Positions 1-7,105 of a stretch of DNA of 64,000 nt are shown one piece after another. The stretch spans positions 186,001 through 250,000 of the forward strand of contig NZ_CAKLBU010000001.1 of NCBI RefSeq assembly GCF_920984735.1, read 5' to 3'. The stretch comes from Pedobacter sp. Leaf250. GTDB taxonomy: Bacteria > Bacteroidota > Bacteroidia > Sphingobacteriales > Sphingobacteriaceae. Position 1 is the stretch's first letter. The number at the start of each line of letters is the position of its first letter. The notes below the pieces were generated by a model, which was given only the letters and a program-made list of their open reading frames with translations, was not told the DNA's origin and searched no databases. The position numbers and the translations under genes were made by a program.

Positions 1-696
1 ACCCAGCCAGCCATATTCGGGTAAATATGCTTCTGCCCAGGCATGTGTAGCGCCCTCGCCACGCATACCATCTTTGTTTGGACAAATGTAGCCACTTACA
101 TAACGAGATGGAATACCTGTTAACCTCAACATAGCAGTAAGTACGTGTGCAAAATCCTGACAAACGCCTGCCTTAAGTTTCAGGATTTCTTCAATAGTAG
201 TATCCACCGCAGTAATTCCTTTTATATACTCGAAATTACTGAAAACATGGGCGCAATATTTAATTGCGGTTTGGTATGGCGTGTCTTCATCGGTTTTGAT
301 CGCCAAAGCAGTTTCCTTAAGCAGATCGATTCCATTGAAAAATTCCTGTCGCAAATAGTCGATATAAGGAACTTCATATTTAATTGTATCTAAACTATAC
401 CACTGCTCGCTGCTAAACATATCATCTTGAGGTAGCGGCTTCGCAAAAGTTTCTACACTCACTTTCGAGAATATTTTTAACTGGGTATGCGGTTCGTTTT
501 GGGTAAAAGTTCCAACTTCGTTTCCATAATAATCGATGAAAATTTCAATTTCAGGGCTTCCTGAAATATTAAGATCATGTTTAATTACTTTCTGAAAATC
601 ATCTTTTATCGGAAATAAAATAATCTGATTTGCGCTATCCCGAACTGGCGACTCATATTTATAGTTGGTGATGTGTTTGATTTTAAAAATTGGCAT
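1..696 (-). CDS. Transglutaminase-like family protein (C-terminus beyond window)
   Basis: The frame is open from an ATG at 696 to the left edge, 232 codons without a stop. The N-terminal ~100 residues fit the beta-rich domain found before the catalytic core in bacterial transglutaminase-like proteins. The core is visible: Cys179 in AGVCQDFAH and His218 in GATHAWAEAY, two members of the Cys-His-Asp triad; the Asp would lie past the edge. It is the last visible gene of an operon behind alpha-E and ATP-grasp genes (45-bp gap), a long-known conserved trio. The likely role is amide-bond hydrolysis or transfer on a peptide substrate, in the cytoplasm since no signal peptide is seen. The substrate is unknown. 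Confidence 0.9.
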   Translation of the reverse strand, partial: MPIFKIKHITNYKYESPVRDSANQIILFPIKDDFQKVIKHDLNISGSPEIEIFIDYYGNEVGTFTQNEPHTQLKIFSKVSVETFAKPLPQDDMFSSEQWYSLDTIKYEVPYIDYLRQEFFNGIDLLKETALAIKTDEDTPYQTAIKYCAHVFSNFEYIKGITAVDTTIEEILKLKAGVCQDFAHVLTAMLRLTGIPSRYVSGYICPNKDGMRGEGATHAWAEAYLPEYGWLG

Positions 697-741
697 ATTC
701 TTGTTCTGTTATTATTATTAATCGGGATGATTATGTTAATG

Positions 742-1677
742 TTATGAATTTGCGAAATAATATTCGTTTAAAAGATTTCCGATGCCAAAAAGTTCGGCTC
801 TTATCTCGGTTAAATAATCGTGGAGTTGCTCTTCTTGCATGGTGTTTACGGAGCTGTAGGTAATCATACTCTTTAATCTTCCAATTTTAAAAGACAAGTT
901 ATTGTAATGATCAATATTACTTTCGATTTTTAACCTGCCAAAATAACGTTCGATATTGTGCATGGAGTACAATGCAGACCTTGGAAAATCATTGTTCAGC
1001 ATTACCAACTCAATAATGTTTTTAGCATCAAAGCCCTGGCGATAGGTTTTTAAATAAAGCTCGTAGCCACCTAATGATAATAGTAAATGTTTCCAATAAG
1101 CAATATCTGTCAATAAATCTGGATTGTCACTGATCGAACTGAATTTTATATCCAGAATATCAATAGATTGAATACTTCGTTCTAAATGTTTACCAATCTT
1201 CATGAAACTTCTGCTCTCACCACGTTCCATTGCGCTATCGGCAGTGCCATGATACAACATCACCTGTTTAATCAGGATGTCTAAAGCGGTAATGGGATCA
1301 TCTTTCTGAACATACCAAAGCAGCTTTTCATCTTTTACCGTGTGGTAATATTCATTTAAGCATTGCCATAAATCTTTAGGAATGTGTTCCTGTACACTTC
1401 GGGCATTCTCCCTTGCAAGCGTTACAATATTTAAAATGGAATTTGGGTTTTCACGGTTTAATAATAAATATTCGATTACAGCCCTGCTATCGTGTTGAAT
1501 GTCCAATAGTTCATTCTCATCATCAGCTGAAAAAATTCTGATTACTGGTTTCCAGGTAAATTCCTGAATGGTATCTTGCGATGAGGCATAATTTATTTTT
1601 AACATGCGAAGCATTCCATCGCTGCGCTCCACATATCTGCTTAACCAATATAAGCTCGATGCTACTCTACTTAACAT
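742..1677 (-). CDS. Alpha-E domain-containing protein (DUF403 type)
   Basis: This is a 311-aa, mostly helical protein. It opens with MLSRVASSLYWLSRYVERSD, the typical N-terminus of the alpha-E family, with the helix-borne E-R-S motif repeated inside (HLERSIQSIDIL, about residue 165). Alpha-E proteins have no demonstrated enzymatic activity and occur almost always beside circularly permuted ATP-grasp and transglutaminase genes. That is the arrangement here: the ATP-grasp stop is 9 bp upstream and the transglutaminase start 45 bp downstream. The length fits the family, and there is no signal peptide or membrane segment. It probably works with the two partners on a peptide, but which one is not known. 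Confidence 0.92.
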   Translation of the reverse strand: MLSRVASSLYWLSRYVERSDGMLRMLKINYASSQDTIQEFTWKPVIRIFSADDENELLDIQHDSRAVIEYLLLNRENPNSILNIVTLARENARSVQEHIPKDLWQCLNEYYHTVKDEKLLWYVQKDDPITALDILIKQVMLYHGTADSAMERGESRSFMKIGKHLERSIQSIDILDIKFSSISDNPDLLTDIAYWKHLLLSLGGYELYLKTYRQGFDAKNIIELVMLNNDFPRSALYSMHNIERYFGRLKIESNIDHYNNLSFKIGRLKSMITYSSVNTMQEEQLHDYLTEIRAELFGIGNLLNEYYFANS

Positions 1678-1686
1678 ATTTGTATT

Positions 1687-3183
1687 CTAAGAAGTTAAAA
1701 CCCATGTATCTTTACTGCCGCCACCTTGCGAACTGTTTACAACCAAAGAACCTTCTTTTAAAGCTACTCTGGTTAATCCGCCTGGAACAATTGAAATTCC
1801 ATCGGGGCCATTCAACGCAAATGGGCGCAAATCAATTCTTCTGGGTGCCAATTTTCCGTTGATAAAGCAGGGAGCAGAAGAAAGGCTGATGGTGGGCTGG
1901 GCAATGAAATTACGTGGGTCTTTTAAAATCTCTAATTTATATTCTTCAGTTTCCTGTTCAGTTGCAGCATGGCCCATTAACATGCCATAACCACCACTGC
2001 CGTTGGTTTTTTTGATCACCATCGTATTGATGTTCTGAAAAACATAATCCAGCTCATCGCGGTTGCTCAATTGGTAGGTGGGCACATTTTTTAGAATGGG
2101 TTCTTCGTTTAGATAATATTTGATCATATCTGGAACGTAGGTGTAAACGGCCTTATCATCGGCAACACCATTGCCCACCGCATTAACTATGGCTACATTT
2201 CCTTTTCTATAAGCGCCCATTAAACCTGCAACACCTAATACACTATTCGGGTTAAATACTAATGGATCTAGGTAGTCATCATCTACCCGGCGATAAATTA
2301 CATCTACCTGTTGTAGGCCCGTAGTGGTTTTCATGAAAACTTTCTGATTTTTAACCACCAAATCGCGTCCCTCAACCAGTTCTACACCCATTAACCTCGC
2401 AAGGGTTGTATGTTCATAATATGCAGAATTATACATACCAGGACTTAACAGAACAATTGTAGGATTGGAAACCGCTCGTGGTGAGAGTGCCATTAAGTTT
2501 TTATACAGAATAGCCGGGTATTCTGTAACACTTCTTACGCCACATTGTGGAATTAAATCTGGAAAGAGCCGTTTCGTAATCTCTCTGTTTTCGAGCATGT
2601 AACTTACTCCGGAAGGCGTACGCAGATTATCTTCCAATACATAAAAGGTTCCGTCGTGATCCCTGATTAAATCGATGCCGGCAATGTGTATGTATATATC
2701 GTGTAATACATTCACATTATGCATTTCTCTTAAAAAATGCGGACAGGAATAAATTACATTAATGGGCACAATTTGATCCTTAATGATAAATTGATTGCTG
2801 TACACGTCTTTTAGAAAAAGATTTAGTGCTTTCAGGCGTTGCTTAATTCCTTTTTCGATAAACGACCATTCACCAGAGGTAATGATGCGGGGGATGATAT
2901 CAAAAGGGAATATCTTTTCAATTCCTTCACCGCTATCATAAACGGTAAAGGTAATGCCTTGACTCATGAAGAGTTTTTTAGCCAACTCTTCCTTTTTGTT
3001 TAGGTTTTCGAGAGATTCTTTAGAGAAGTTATTGATGAAATTTGAGTAGTGATTTCTGTAATTTTCACTATTGAGAAACATTTCATCATAAGTTTTGGGA
3101 TGATTTAAGTAATTTTTTATAAAATTTTCTATCATTTGACTTAAATATTTGCTTAATGTATGATTTTGGTAGTAAAAAATCAT
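1687..3183 (-). CDS. Circularly permuted type 2 ATP-grasp protein
   Basis: This 498-aa protein belongs to the DUF404/DUF407 group of ATP-grasp enzymes whose nucleotide-binding elements are circularly permuted. Visible landmarks are YVLEDNLRTPSGVSYMLENR (metal/ATP-binding acidic and Asn residues), KKTNGSGGYGMLMG (glycine-rich phosphate loop) and FIAQPTISLSS followed by RRIDLRPF near the C-terminus. Such proteins are predicted ATP-dependent carboxylate-amine ligases that build or tag peptides. It is the first gene of the trio with alpha-E and transglutaminase on the same strand. I see no exact TAnnTTTG box in its very AT-rich upstream stretch. Family assignment is firm; the substrate is unknown. 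Confidence 0.93.
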   Translation of the reverse strand: MIFYYQNHTLSKYLSQMIENFIKNYLNHPKTYDEMFLNSENYRNHYSNFINNFSKESLENLNKKEELAKKLFMSQGITFTVYDSGEGIEKIFPFDIIPRIITSGEWSFIEKGIKQRLKALNLFLKDVYSNQFIIKDQIVPINVIYSCPHFLREMHNVNVLHDIYIHIAGIDLIRDHDGTFYVLEDNLRTPSGVSYMLENREITKRLFPDLIPQCGVRSVTEYPAILYKNLMALSPRAVSNPTIVLLSPGMYNSAYYEHTTLARLMGVELVEGRDLVVKNQKVFMKTTTGLQQVDVIYRRVDDDYLDPLVFNPNSVLGVAGLMGAYRKGNVAIVNAVGNGVADDKAVYTYVPDMIKYYLNEEPILKNVPTYQLSNRDELDYVFQNINTMVIKKTNGSGGYGMLMGHAATEQETEEYKLEILKDPRNFIAQPTISLSSAPCFINGKLAPRRIDLRPFALNGPDGISIVPGGLTRVALKEGSLVVNSSQGGGSKDTWVLTS

Positions 3184-3304
3184 AAAATATTTACAAAAAA
3201 TAAATTTTATATCAATTCTTAGGTCTTTTTATTAAAATTATCGATCAATTTTTGTGTTTAAATAATTTTTTAGTGAAATATTTTTATTTATTTATAAATA
3301 TTGC

Positions 3305-3334
3305 TTGCTTATATGAATAAAGTTTGTACTTTTG
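3305..3334 (+). promoter_or_regulatory. Bacteroidota-type promoter with no gene downstream
   Basis: TTGC at 3305-3308 is followed by 18 bp and TACTTTTG at 3327-3334, an exact TAnnTTTG box. The 12-mer GTACTTTTGTGA is identical to the box of the tRNA-His promoter at 25778. Transcription should start near 3340 on the plus strand, where no protein gene follows; both flanking genes are on the minus strand. Confidence 0.6.
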
Positions 3335-3372
3335 TGATGCTCGTTAATTATTATTATATATTTGGTTTAAGA

Positions 3373-3398
3373 AAAGCGCTGGCAACGGCGCTTTTTTT
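3373..3398 (+). terminator. Hairpin plus T7, first in the orphan transcription unit
   Basis: AAAGCGC pairs with GCGCTTT around an 8-nt loop and is followed by seven T on the plus strand. On the minus strand the T-run is only four long, so plus-strand use is favoured. Confidence 0.6.
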
Positions 3399-3457
3399 AT
3401 AAAATTCTTCAGACTTATTCATAATCAACATAACAACCAAACAAACTAAACTAAAAG

Positions 3458-3493
3458 AAGCTTACATTGATATCAATGTAAGCTTTCTTTTTT
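3458..3493 (+). terminator. 28-bp perfect palindrome with T-run
   Basis: AAGCTTACATTGAT (3458-3471) is followed directly by its exact reverse complement (3472-3485), then TC and six T. This looks like a strong intrinsic terminator on the plus strand, although a perfect palindrome without a loop could also be a protein-binding site. Confidence 0.55.
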
Positions 3494-3529
3494 ATGCTCA
3501 TTCGGTGAAGCGATTGATTAAATATTTAT

Positions 3530-3554
3530 GATTCTGAAACGAGTTCAGGATGAC
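3530..3554. repeat. REP-like interspersed repeat, copy 1
   Basis: The 25-bp word GATTCTGAAACGAGTTCAGG plus ATGAC contains the imperfect palindrome TGAA-N5-TTCA. A diverged copy lies at 3586-3610, and its end TCAGGATGAC recurs inside the purL 5' region at 21491. Such words are typical of short intergenic repeats scattered in Bacteroidota genomes. Confidence 0.6.
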
Positions 3555-3585
3555 TGCCTTGTTAATATGTTTTTTATGCGGATGA

Positions 3586-3610
3586 GATTCTGAAACGAAC
3601 TCGGGGTGAC
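3586..3610. repeat. REP-like interspersed repeat, copy 2
   Basis: GATTCTGAAACGAACTCGGG plus GTGAC is in the same orientation as the copy at 3530 and matches 21 of 25 positions. The pair flanks a short AT-rich spacer downstream of the ferritin gene. Confidence 0.6.
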
Positions 3611-3622
3611 GATCTGTAAAAC

Positions 3623-3652
3623 AAAAAAAAGCCATCTCACTAAAGATGGCTT
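3623..3652 (-). terminator. Terminator of the ferritin gene
   Basis: Read on the minus strand, AAGCCATCT pairs with AGATGGCTT around a 6-nt loop and is followed by a run of eight T. It lies 28 bp past the ferritin stop codon. Confidence 0.8.
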
Positions 3653-3679
3653 AAATATTTGTTTTGTTAGTTGTAATTC

Positions 3680-4207
3680 TTAATCTTCAGAATAGGTGAT
3701 TTTATTCACGTGCTTATCAATTTCCCATCTTCCAGTGCCTTCTTCGCCAATTACTTCAAATAATTCTAATGCTCTACGTGCTTTATATTCTTCTTCACGT
3801 TGCTCTTTCAAGAACCAGTTTAAAAATTCCATAGTAACAAAATCCTGTTCTTTATGGCATCTCGATGCTAAATTTTTAAAACTTTGTGTAATTGCAATTT
3901 CTGCTTCCAGGGCATCTTCAAAAACTTCTCTGAATCCGGCAAAGTCAGTTTTGATTCCTGTTACTTCTGGAGAAATTGCATTACCGCCCATATCCAAAAC
4001 ATATTTGAACAATTTCAACTGGTGCATTCTTTCTTCCTCTGATTGCTTTGTGAAATAATCAGCAGAGAAGTCGTAACCATTTTGGTTACACCATGATGCC
4101 ATTGATAAATATAATGATGAAGAGTGGGCTTCTTTTTTTATTTGCTGATTTAAAAGTGTTTCAATATCCTGTGATATTAAACATTTTATACGCATTAAAT
4201 CTTTCAT
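3680..4207 (-). CDS. ftnA: Ferritin
   Basis: This 175-aa protein is a bacterial non-heme ferritin that oxidises and stores iron inside a 24-subunit shell. The four-helix bundle carries expected ferroxidase residues: Glu in KKEAHSSSLYLSMASWC (helix A), EEERMHQLKLF (helix B) and the helix C glutamates around EDALEAEIAITQSF. The WFLKEQREEE segment is typical of helix D. The N-terminus is a few residues longer than usual, and a start at the internal Met6 is possible. The gene stands alone with its own promoter box (4232-4239) and terminator. Iron-dependent control is usual for the family, but no Fur-like site is obvious here. Confidence 0.93.
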   Translation of the reverse strand: MKDLMRIKCLISQDIETLLNQQIKKEAHSSSLYLSMASWCNQNGYDFSADYFTKQSEEERMHQLKLFKYVLDMGGNAISPEVTGIKTDFAGFREVFEDALEAEIAITQSFKNLASRCHKEQDFVTMEFLNWFLKEQREEEYKARRALELFEVIGEEGTGRWEIDKHVNKITYSED

Positions 4208-4231
4208 AATTTCTGTGCTTTAATAACAATA

Positions 4232-4239
4232 CAAATGTA
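4232..4239 (-). promoter_or_regulatory. -7 box of the ferritin promoter
   Basis: On the minus strand the sequence reads TACATTTG, an exact TAnnTTTG box, 24 bp before the ferritin ATG. No clear TTTG lies 19 bp upstream of it. Confidence 0.45.
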
Positions 4240-4492
4240 ATGTGAATTTGTTCATTTATATCATTTATTTGCTATATGAAATTAGTCTAAATTGCTGATA
4301 ATAAGTTATTTGTAATGAGTTTAAATAATGATATGCGGATGAGATATTCTGGGAATGGGGAATAGGGAATAGAAAACAGGTGATCGAATGAATAACGCCA
4401 AACGGATACTTGCTGTAAGTTAGGGAGATAGTAAGGAAGGGTCAAGGAGAAAAGATTAAAGAGCAAAGATTATATCGCAGTTTATATAACTA

Positions 4493-4587
4493 ACTATAAT
4501 TATCAAAGAACTAATAACTAATGAACCTATAAACAATTGGCTAATGAACCATTGAACTAATGAACCATTGAGCAAATGAACTAATAA
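4493..4587. repeat. Low-complexity intergenic tract with AATGAACC words
   Basis: The gene-free stretch between the ferritin and the next gene (4208-4580) holds the ferritin promoter and, at its left end, imperfectly repeated words such as CTAATGAACCATTGAA. These run slightly into the 3' end of the neighbouring ORF. I see no gene, hairpin terminator or binding site in the remainder. Confidence 0.4.
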
Positions 4588-4940
4588 ACTAATCTATAAA
4601 GACAATCACTAATCAGGTGATTTAATTTAAACATGGTAAATGCACCTTGTAACAAATCTTTTAAAGCGACAATTTCTAAGGCACTTAATAAGTAGATATG
4701 ATCGCATCCGTTAAAGGTAAGTAGCTCAAAATCTGCTCGGTGTGTATTTAATAAAAGTTCTTCAATATCAATTTGCTCCACAACCTTTTTAAGTTTTTGA
4801 AGCGATAGACAATTGTACTTGGCAAATTTTCCACCAAAATCAACATAAAAGCAATTTAATTTATCTGATTGATAAACAGAGCCATGTGCATTTGAGAATA
4901 CGTTAACCAGTTCATTGATATCGATACAAGCTTTTTCCAT
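4581..4940 (-). CDS. Hypothetical protein, 119 aa
   Basis: I do not recognise this protein. It begins MEKACIDINELVNVF and has four scattered Cys (ACID, NCFY, YNCLS, NGCDH) with alternating beta and amphipathic helical stretches (KLKKVVEQIDIEELLLN). No signal peptide or membrane segment is seen, so it is probably cytoplasmic. It lies 73 bp beyond the GNAT stop on the same strand. Its last codons run into the low-complexity tract, so the natural C-terminus may have been altered. Codon use resembles the neighbours and the frame is uninterrupted, which favours a real gene. Confidence 0.65.
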   Translation of the reverse strand: MEKACIDINELVNVFSNAHGSVYQSDKLNCFYVDFGGKFAKYNCLSLQKLKKVVEQIDIEELLLNTHRADFELLTFNGCDHIYLLSALEIVALKDLLQGAFTMFKLNHLISDCLYRLVY

Positions 4941-5013
4941 CAGTTGCGAAATTGCTCATTATTTAGATTAAATACAAATAAAAATTAAATAAATTTGTAA
5001 TGTGACAATTGCA

Positions 5014-5580
5014 CTAGTTAACCTCAACATTAAAAATCAGATGTAAATAAGTTCCGCCGAAGAAAATTTTTGTGTTTTGGGTTTTAAACTCCAATTTTTC
5101 ATACAATTCTTTTGCTCTGGTATTTTCTTTTTCAACCAATAAGCCAACTTGTTTGTGTCCAAGTTTTTTAGCCCAGGCTATTCCAGCATGAATAAGCGCC
5201 TTGCCAATTCCTTTTCCTTGTGCACTGGGTTTTACACTAATTGTATCGAAATAAAATTCTCCTTCCTGTGTTTCCGGTTCGGGATGTGAGTTGAACGTTT
5301 CATTACTGCTCATGGGATCTGCAAGAAAATTATCCCTGAGTTTAATCAGGCTTGCACCATCGTAAGCATTTAGTGAGCCAATAATTTCTTCATTTTCACT
5401 ATACACCAATGTATTCTCGAAGCTGTATTGATTGTTTTTTAATTGAAAGAAGTGCAGGAAAAATTTTGAAATAACTTCCGGGCTTTTTGAATTGACAAAC
5501 TTTCCAGCCAATTCTCCCATAGCCTGAATAATTAGCGGCACCACACTATCTGCATCCGATGGTTTTGCTGGTCTGATCAT
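5014..5580 (-). CDS. GNAT family N-acetyltransferase
   Basis: This 188-aa protein would transfer an acetyl group from acetyl-CoA to an amine. The acetyl-CoA pyrophosphate loop is visible in motif A, SVKPSAQGKGIGKALIHAG (about residues 115-133), followed by the motif B region ENTRAKELYEKLEF. The acceptor cannot be deduced. The ATG at 5580 follows the MBL-hydrolase stop with no gap, so the two are almost certainly co-translated. The N-terminus MIRPAKPSDADSVVPLI is the usual first GNAT strand and supports this start. Confidence 0.88.
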   Translation of the reverse strand: MIRPAKPSDADSVVPLIIQAMGELAGKFVNSKSPEVISKFFLHFFQLKNNQYSFENTLVYSENEEIIGSLNAYDGASLIKLRDNFLADPMSSNETFNSHPEPETQEGEFYFDTISVKPSAQGKGIGKALIHAGIAWAKKLGHKQVGLLVEKENTRAKELYEKLEFKTQNTKIFFGGTYLHLIFNVEVN

Positions 5581-6420
5581 TTATATATCCTTTAAATCGA
5601 AAGTACTGGCCACACGAATGCCTTTTTCAGTTCTTTGCAAGTTGCAACATTCATTAATTGGATCGTGCTCTAAATACAAAATATAATCGTTGTCTACTGC
5701 TTCCTCCAAAAATGCCTGTTTTTCCTTCAAGGTCTTTAATGGAAACATATCGTATGCCATTACATAAGGCAGTGGCAAATGTCCAACAGAGGGTAGGAGG
5801 TCTGCCATATACACTATTGTTTTGCCTTTGTAATTAATTTTGGGAAGCATCATTGCATCAGTATGGCCATAAGCAAAGCTGATGTTGATATTCTTTTGCC
5901 ATTCTATATTTTCTTTCTCATCGATAAATTTCATTTGCCCACTGTCTTGAATTGGCAGAATATTATCTTTTAAAAATGATGCCTTTTCTCTAGGATTTGG
6001 TTCTGTTGCCCAATCCCAGTGCTTTTTATTACTCCAGTAGTTTGCGTTTTTAAAGGTTGGAACAAGTTTGTCATTTTCTCTTGTAACGGCACCTCCAACA
6101 TGATCAAAGTGCAAATGCGTTAAAAAAACATCAGTAATATCATCTAAGCCAAAACCTAACTTAAATAGCGATCTGGTTAATGAATCTTCACCATGTAAAA
6201 AATAATGACTAAAAAACTTCTCATCTTGTTTATTGCCTATACCCGTATCTACAAGCGTAAGTTTATCTTCATTTTCTATCAAAAGACATCGCATGGCCCA
6301 AGTACAAAGGTTATTTGCATCTGCAGGATTCGTTTTTTGCCATATCACTTTAGGTACAACCCCAAACATGGCACCACCATCTAGTTTAAATAATCCAGTA
6401 TTTATTGTGTGTAGTTTCAT
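5581..6420 (-). CDS. MBL fold metallo-hydrolase
   Basis: This 279-aa protein has the metallo-beta-lactamase fold. The zinc motif is THLHFDHVGG (about residues 108-117), with a later ligand His in AYGHTDAM, an Asp in YMADLLPS and a His in YLEHDP. Family members include quorum-quenching lactonases and other hydrolases; the substrate here is open. The frame is open up to 6474, but the start at 6420 (MKLHTINTGLFKLDGG) matches family N-termini, so the 18-residue extension was dropped. It sits directly before the GNAT gene with no spacing, suggesting a shared function such as detoxification. Confidence 0.9.
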   Translation of the reverse strand: MKLHTINTGLFKLDGGAMFGVVPKVIWQKTNPADANNLCTWAMRCLLIENEDKLTLVDTGIGNKQDEKFFSHYFLHGEDSLTRSLFKLGFGLDDITDVFLTHLHFDHVGGAVTRENDKLVPTFKNANYWSNKKHWDWATEPNPREKASFLKDNILPIQDSGQMKFIDEKENIEWQKNINISFAYGHTDAMMLPKINYKGKTIVYMADLLPSVGHLPLPYVMAYDMFPLKTLKEKQAFLEEAVDNDYILYLEHDPINECCNLQRTEKGIRVASTFDLKDI

Positions 6421-6556
6421 TATAATATTAAGCAGTTTTACAGATACCAATACACAGGTACCCAGCATTCTCAAATCTGTTAAAAATAAGAAATCCCTTC
6501 AGGATTTACTGAAAGGATTTTATAATTGAAATATTTTAATTCTTTATGTTCCGGAA

Positions 6557-6886
6557 TTAAGCAGATTTATCAGGTGTTACCATTTTCAATCCAACAATAG
6601 AAAGGATTAGTAAACCTATAAAAAATATTCTCCAAAAGTTGGCATCCTCTTTAAAGTAGAGTATTCCGACCAAAACGGTACCCACAGCACCAATACCCGA
6701 CCAAATGGCATAAGCTGTACCTAGCGGAATTTGTTCAATTGCCTTGGTTAAAAACACAAAACTGATAATGACACAAACCACAAAGGCAGTAGCCCATTTC
6801 CAATTTGAAAATCCTTCTGATAATTTTAATGATGTAGTAAATCCAACCTCGAATAATCCGGCTATAATTAGTAAAATCCAATGCAT
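6557..6886 (-). CDS. Small multidrug resistance (SMR) family transporter
   Basis: This 109-aa protein has four predicted membrane helices, the classic SMR architecture of a dimeric proton-coupled exporter in the inner membrane. The essential membrane Glu is at position 13 (AGLFEVG). The signature GTAYAIWSGIGAVGT resembles the SugE/Gdx (guanidinium exporter) branch more than EmrE, but one window is not enough to fix the substrate. I looked for a guanidine riboswitch upstream and saw no obvious structure. It stands alone on the minus strand, 136 bp upstream of the MBL gene. Confidence 0.9.
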   Translation of the reverse strand: MHWILLIIAGLFEVGFTTSLKLSEGFSNWKWATAFVVCVIISFVFLTKAIEQIPLGTAYAIWSGIGAVGTVLVGILYFKEDANFWRIFFIGLLILSIVGLKMVTPDKSA

Positions 6887-7052
6887 AATGTGCTCTTTAG
6901 TTTTTAATGAAAATTTTGTAAGTTAATAATCGAACAGATAAAAGAGCTAAATGTTTTAATGGATGACCTAATTCATTCGTTGTGAGGTGCGAAGCAATAT
7001 GCTTGATATTATCAATACTTGATCTGCTTAGTTATGTGACTATAGCCATAAC

Positions 7053-7080
7053 AAAAAAAGGAGCTCAAAACTGAACTCCC
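7053..7080 (-). terminator. Terminator of lpdA
   Basis: On the minus strand GGAGTTCA pairs with TGAGCTCC (one wobble) around a 4-nt loop, followed by seven T. It begins 25 bp after the lpdA stop. Confidence 0.75.
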
Positions 7081-7105
7081 TTTTAATAATATTGATAATT
7101 TAATT

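Larger units (their letters stand above)
3341..3493 (+). ncRNA. Candidate small RNA of about 55 or 150 nt
   Basis: A tRNA-like promoter ends at 3334. Two hairpins with T-runs follow on the same strand, at 3373-3398 and 3458-3493. The sequence between them is A-rich and unstructured by eye, like the 5' leaders of this genome (the word AACAACCAAAC also resembles the leader before the SusC gene near 58410). No credible ORF is present. Termination at the first hairpin would give ~55 nt, at the second ~150 nt. I do not recognise a known RNA family; a leftover gene leader is the alternative. Confidence 0.3.

Noticed and set aside
3337-3402. 21-codon ORF (starting MLVNYYYIF) between promoter and first hairpin
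   Set aside because: Its ATG lies at or before the expected transcription start and its 3' half is the terminator hairpin, so coding is unlikely.
3696-4058. 120-codon frame antisense to ferritin
   Set aside because: A shadow of the conserved ferritin gene, with Ser-rich composition and no independent promoter.
6887-7052. Guanidine riboswitch upstream of the SMR transporter
   Set aside because: No conserved paired ACGR loops or plausible structure seen; only ordinary AT-rich sequence.
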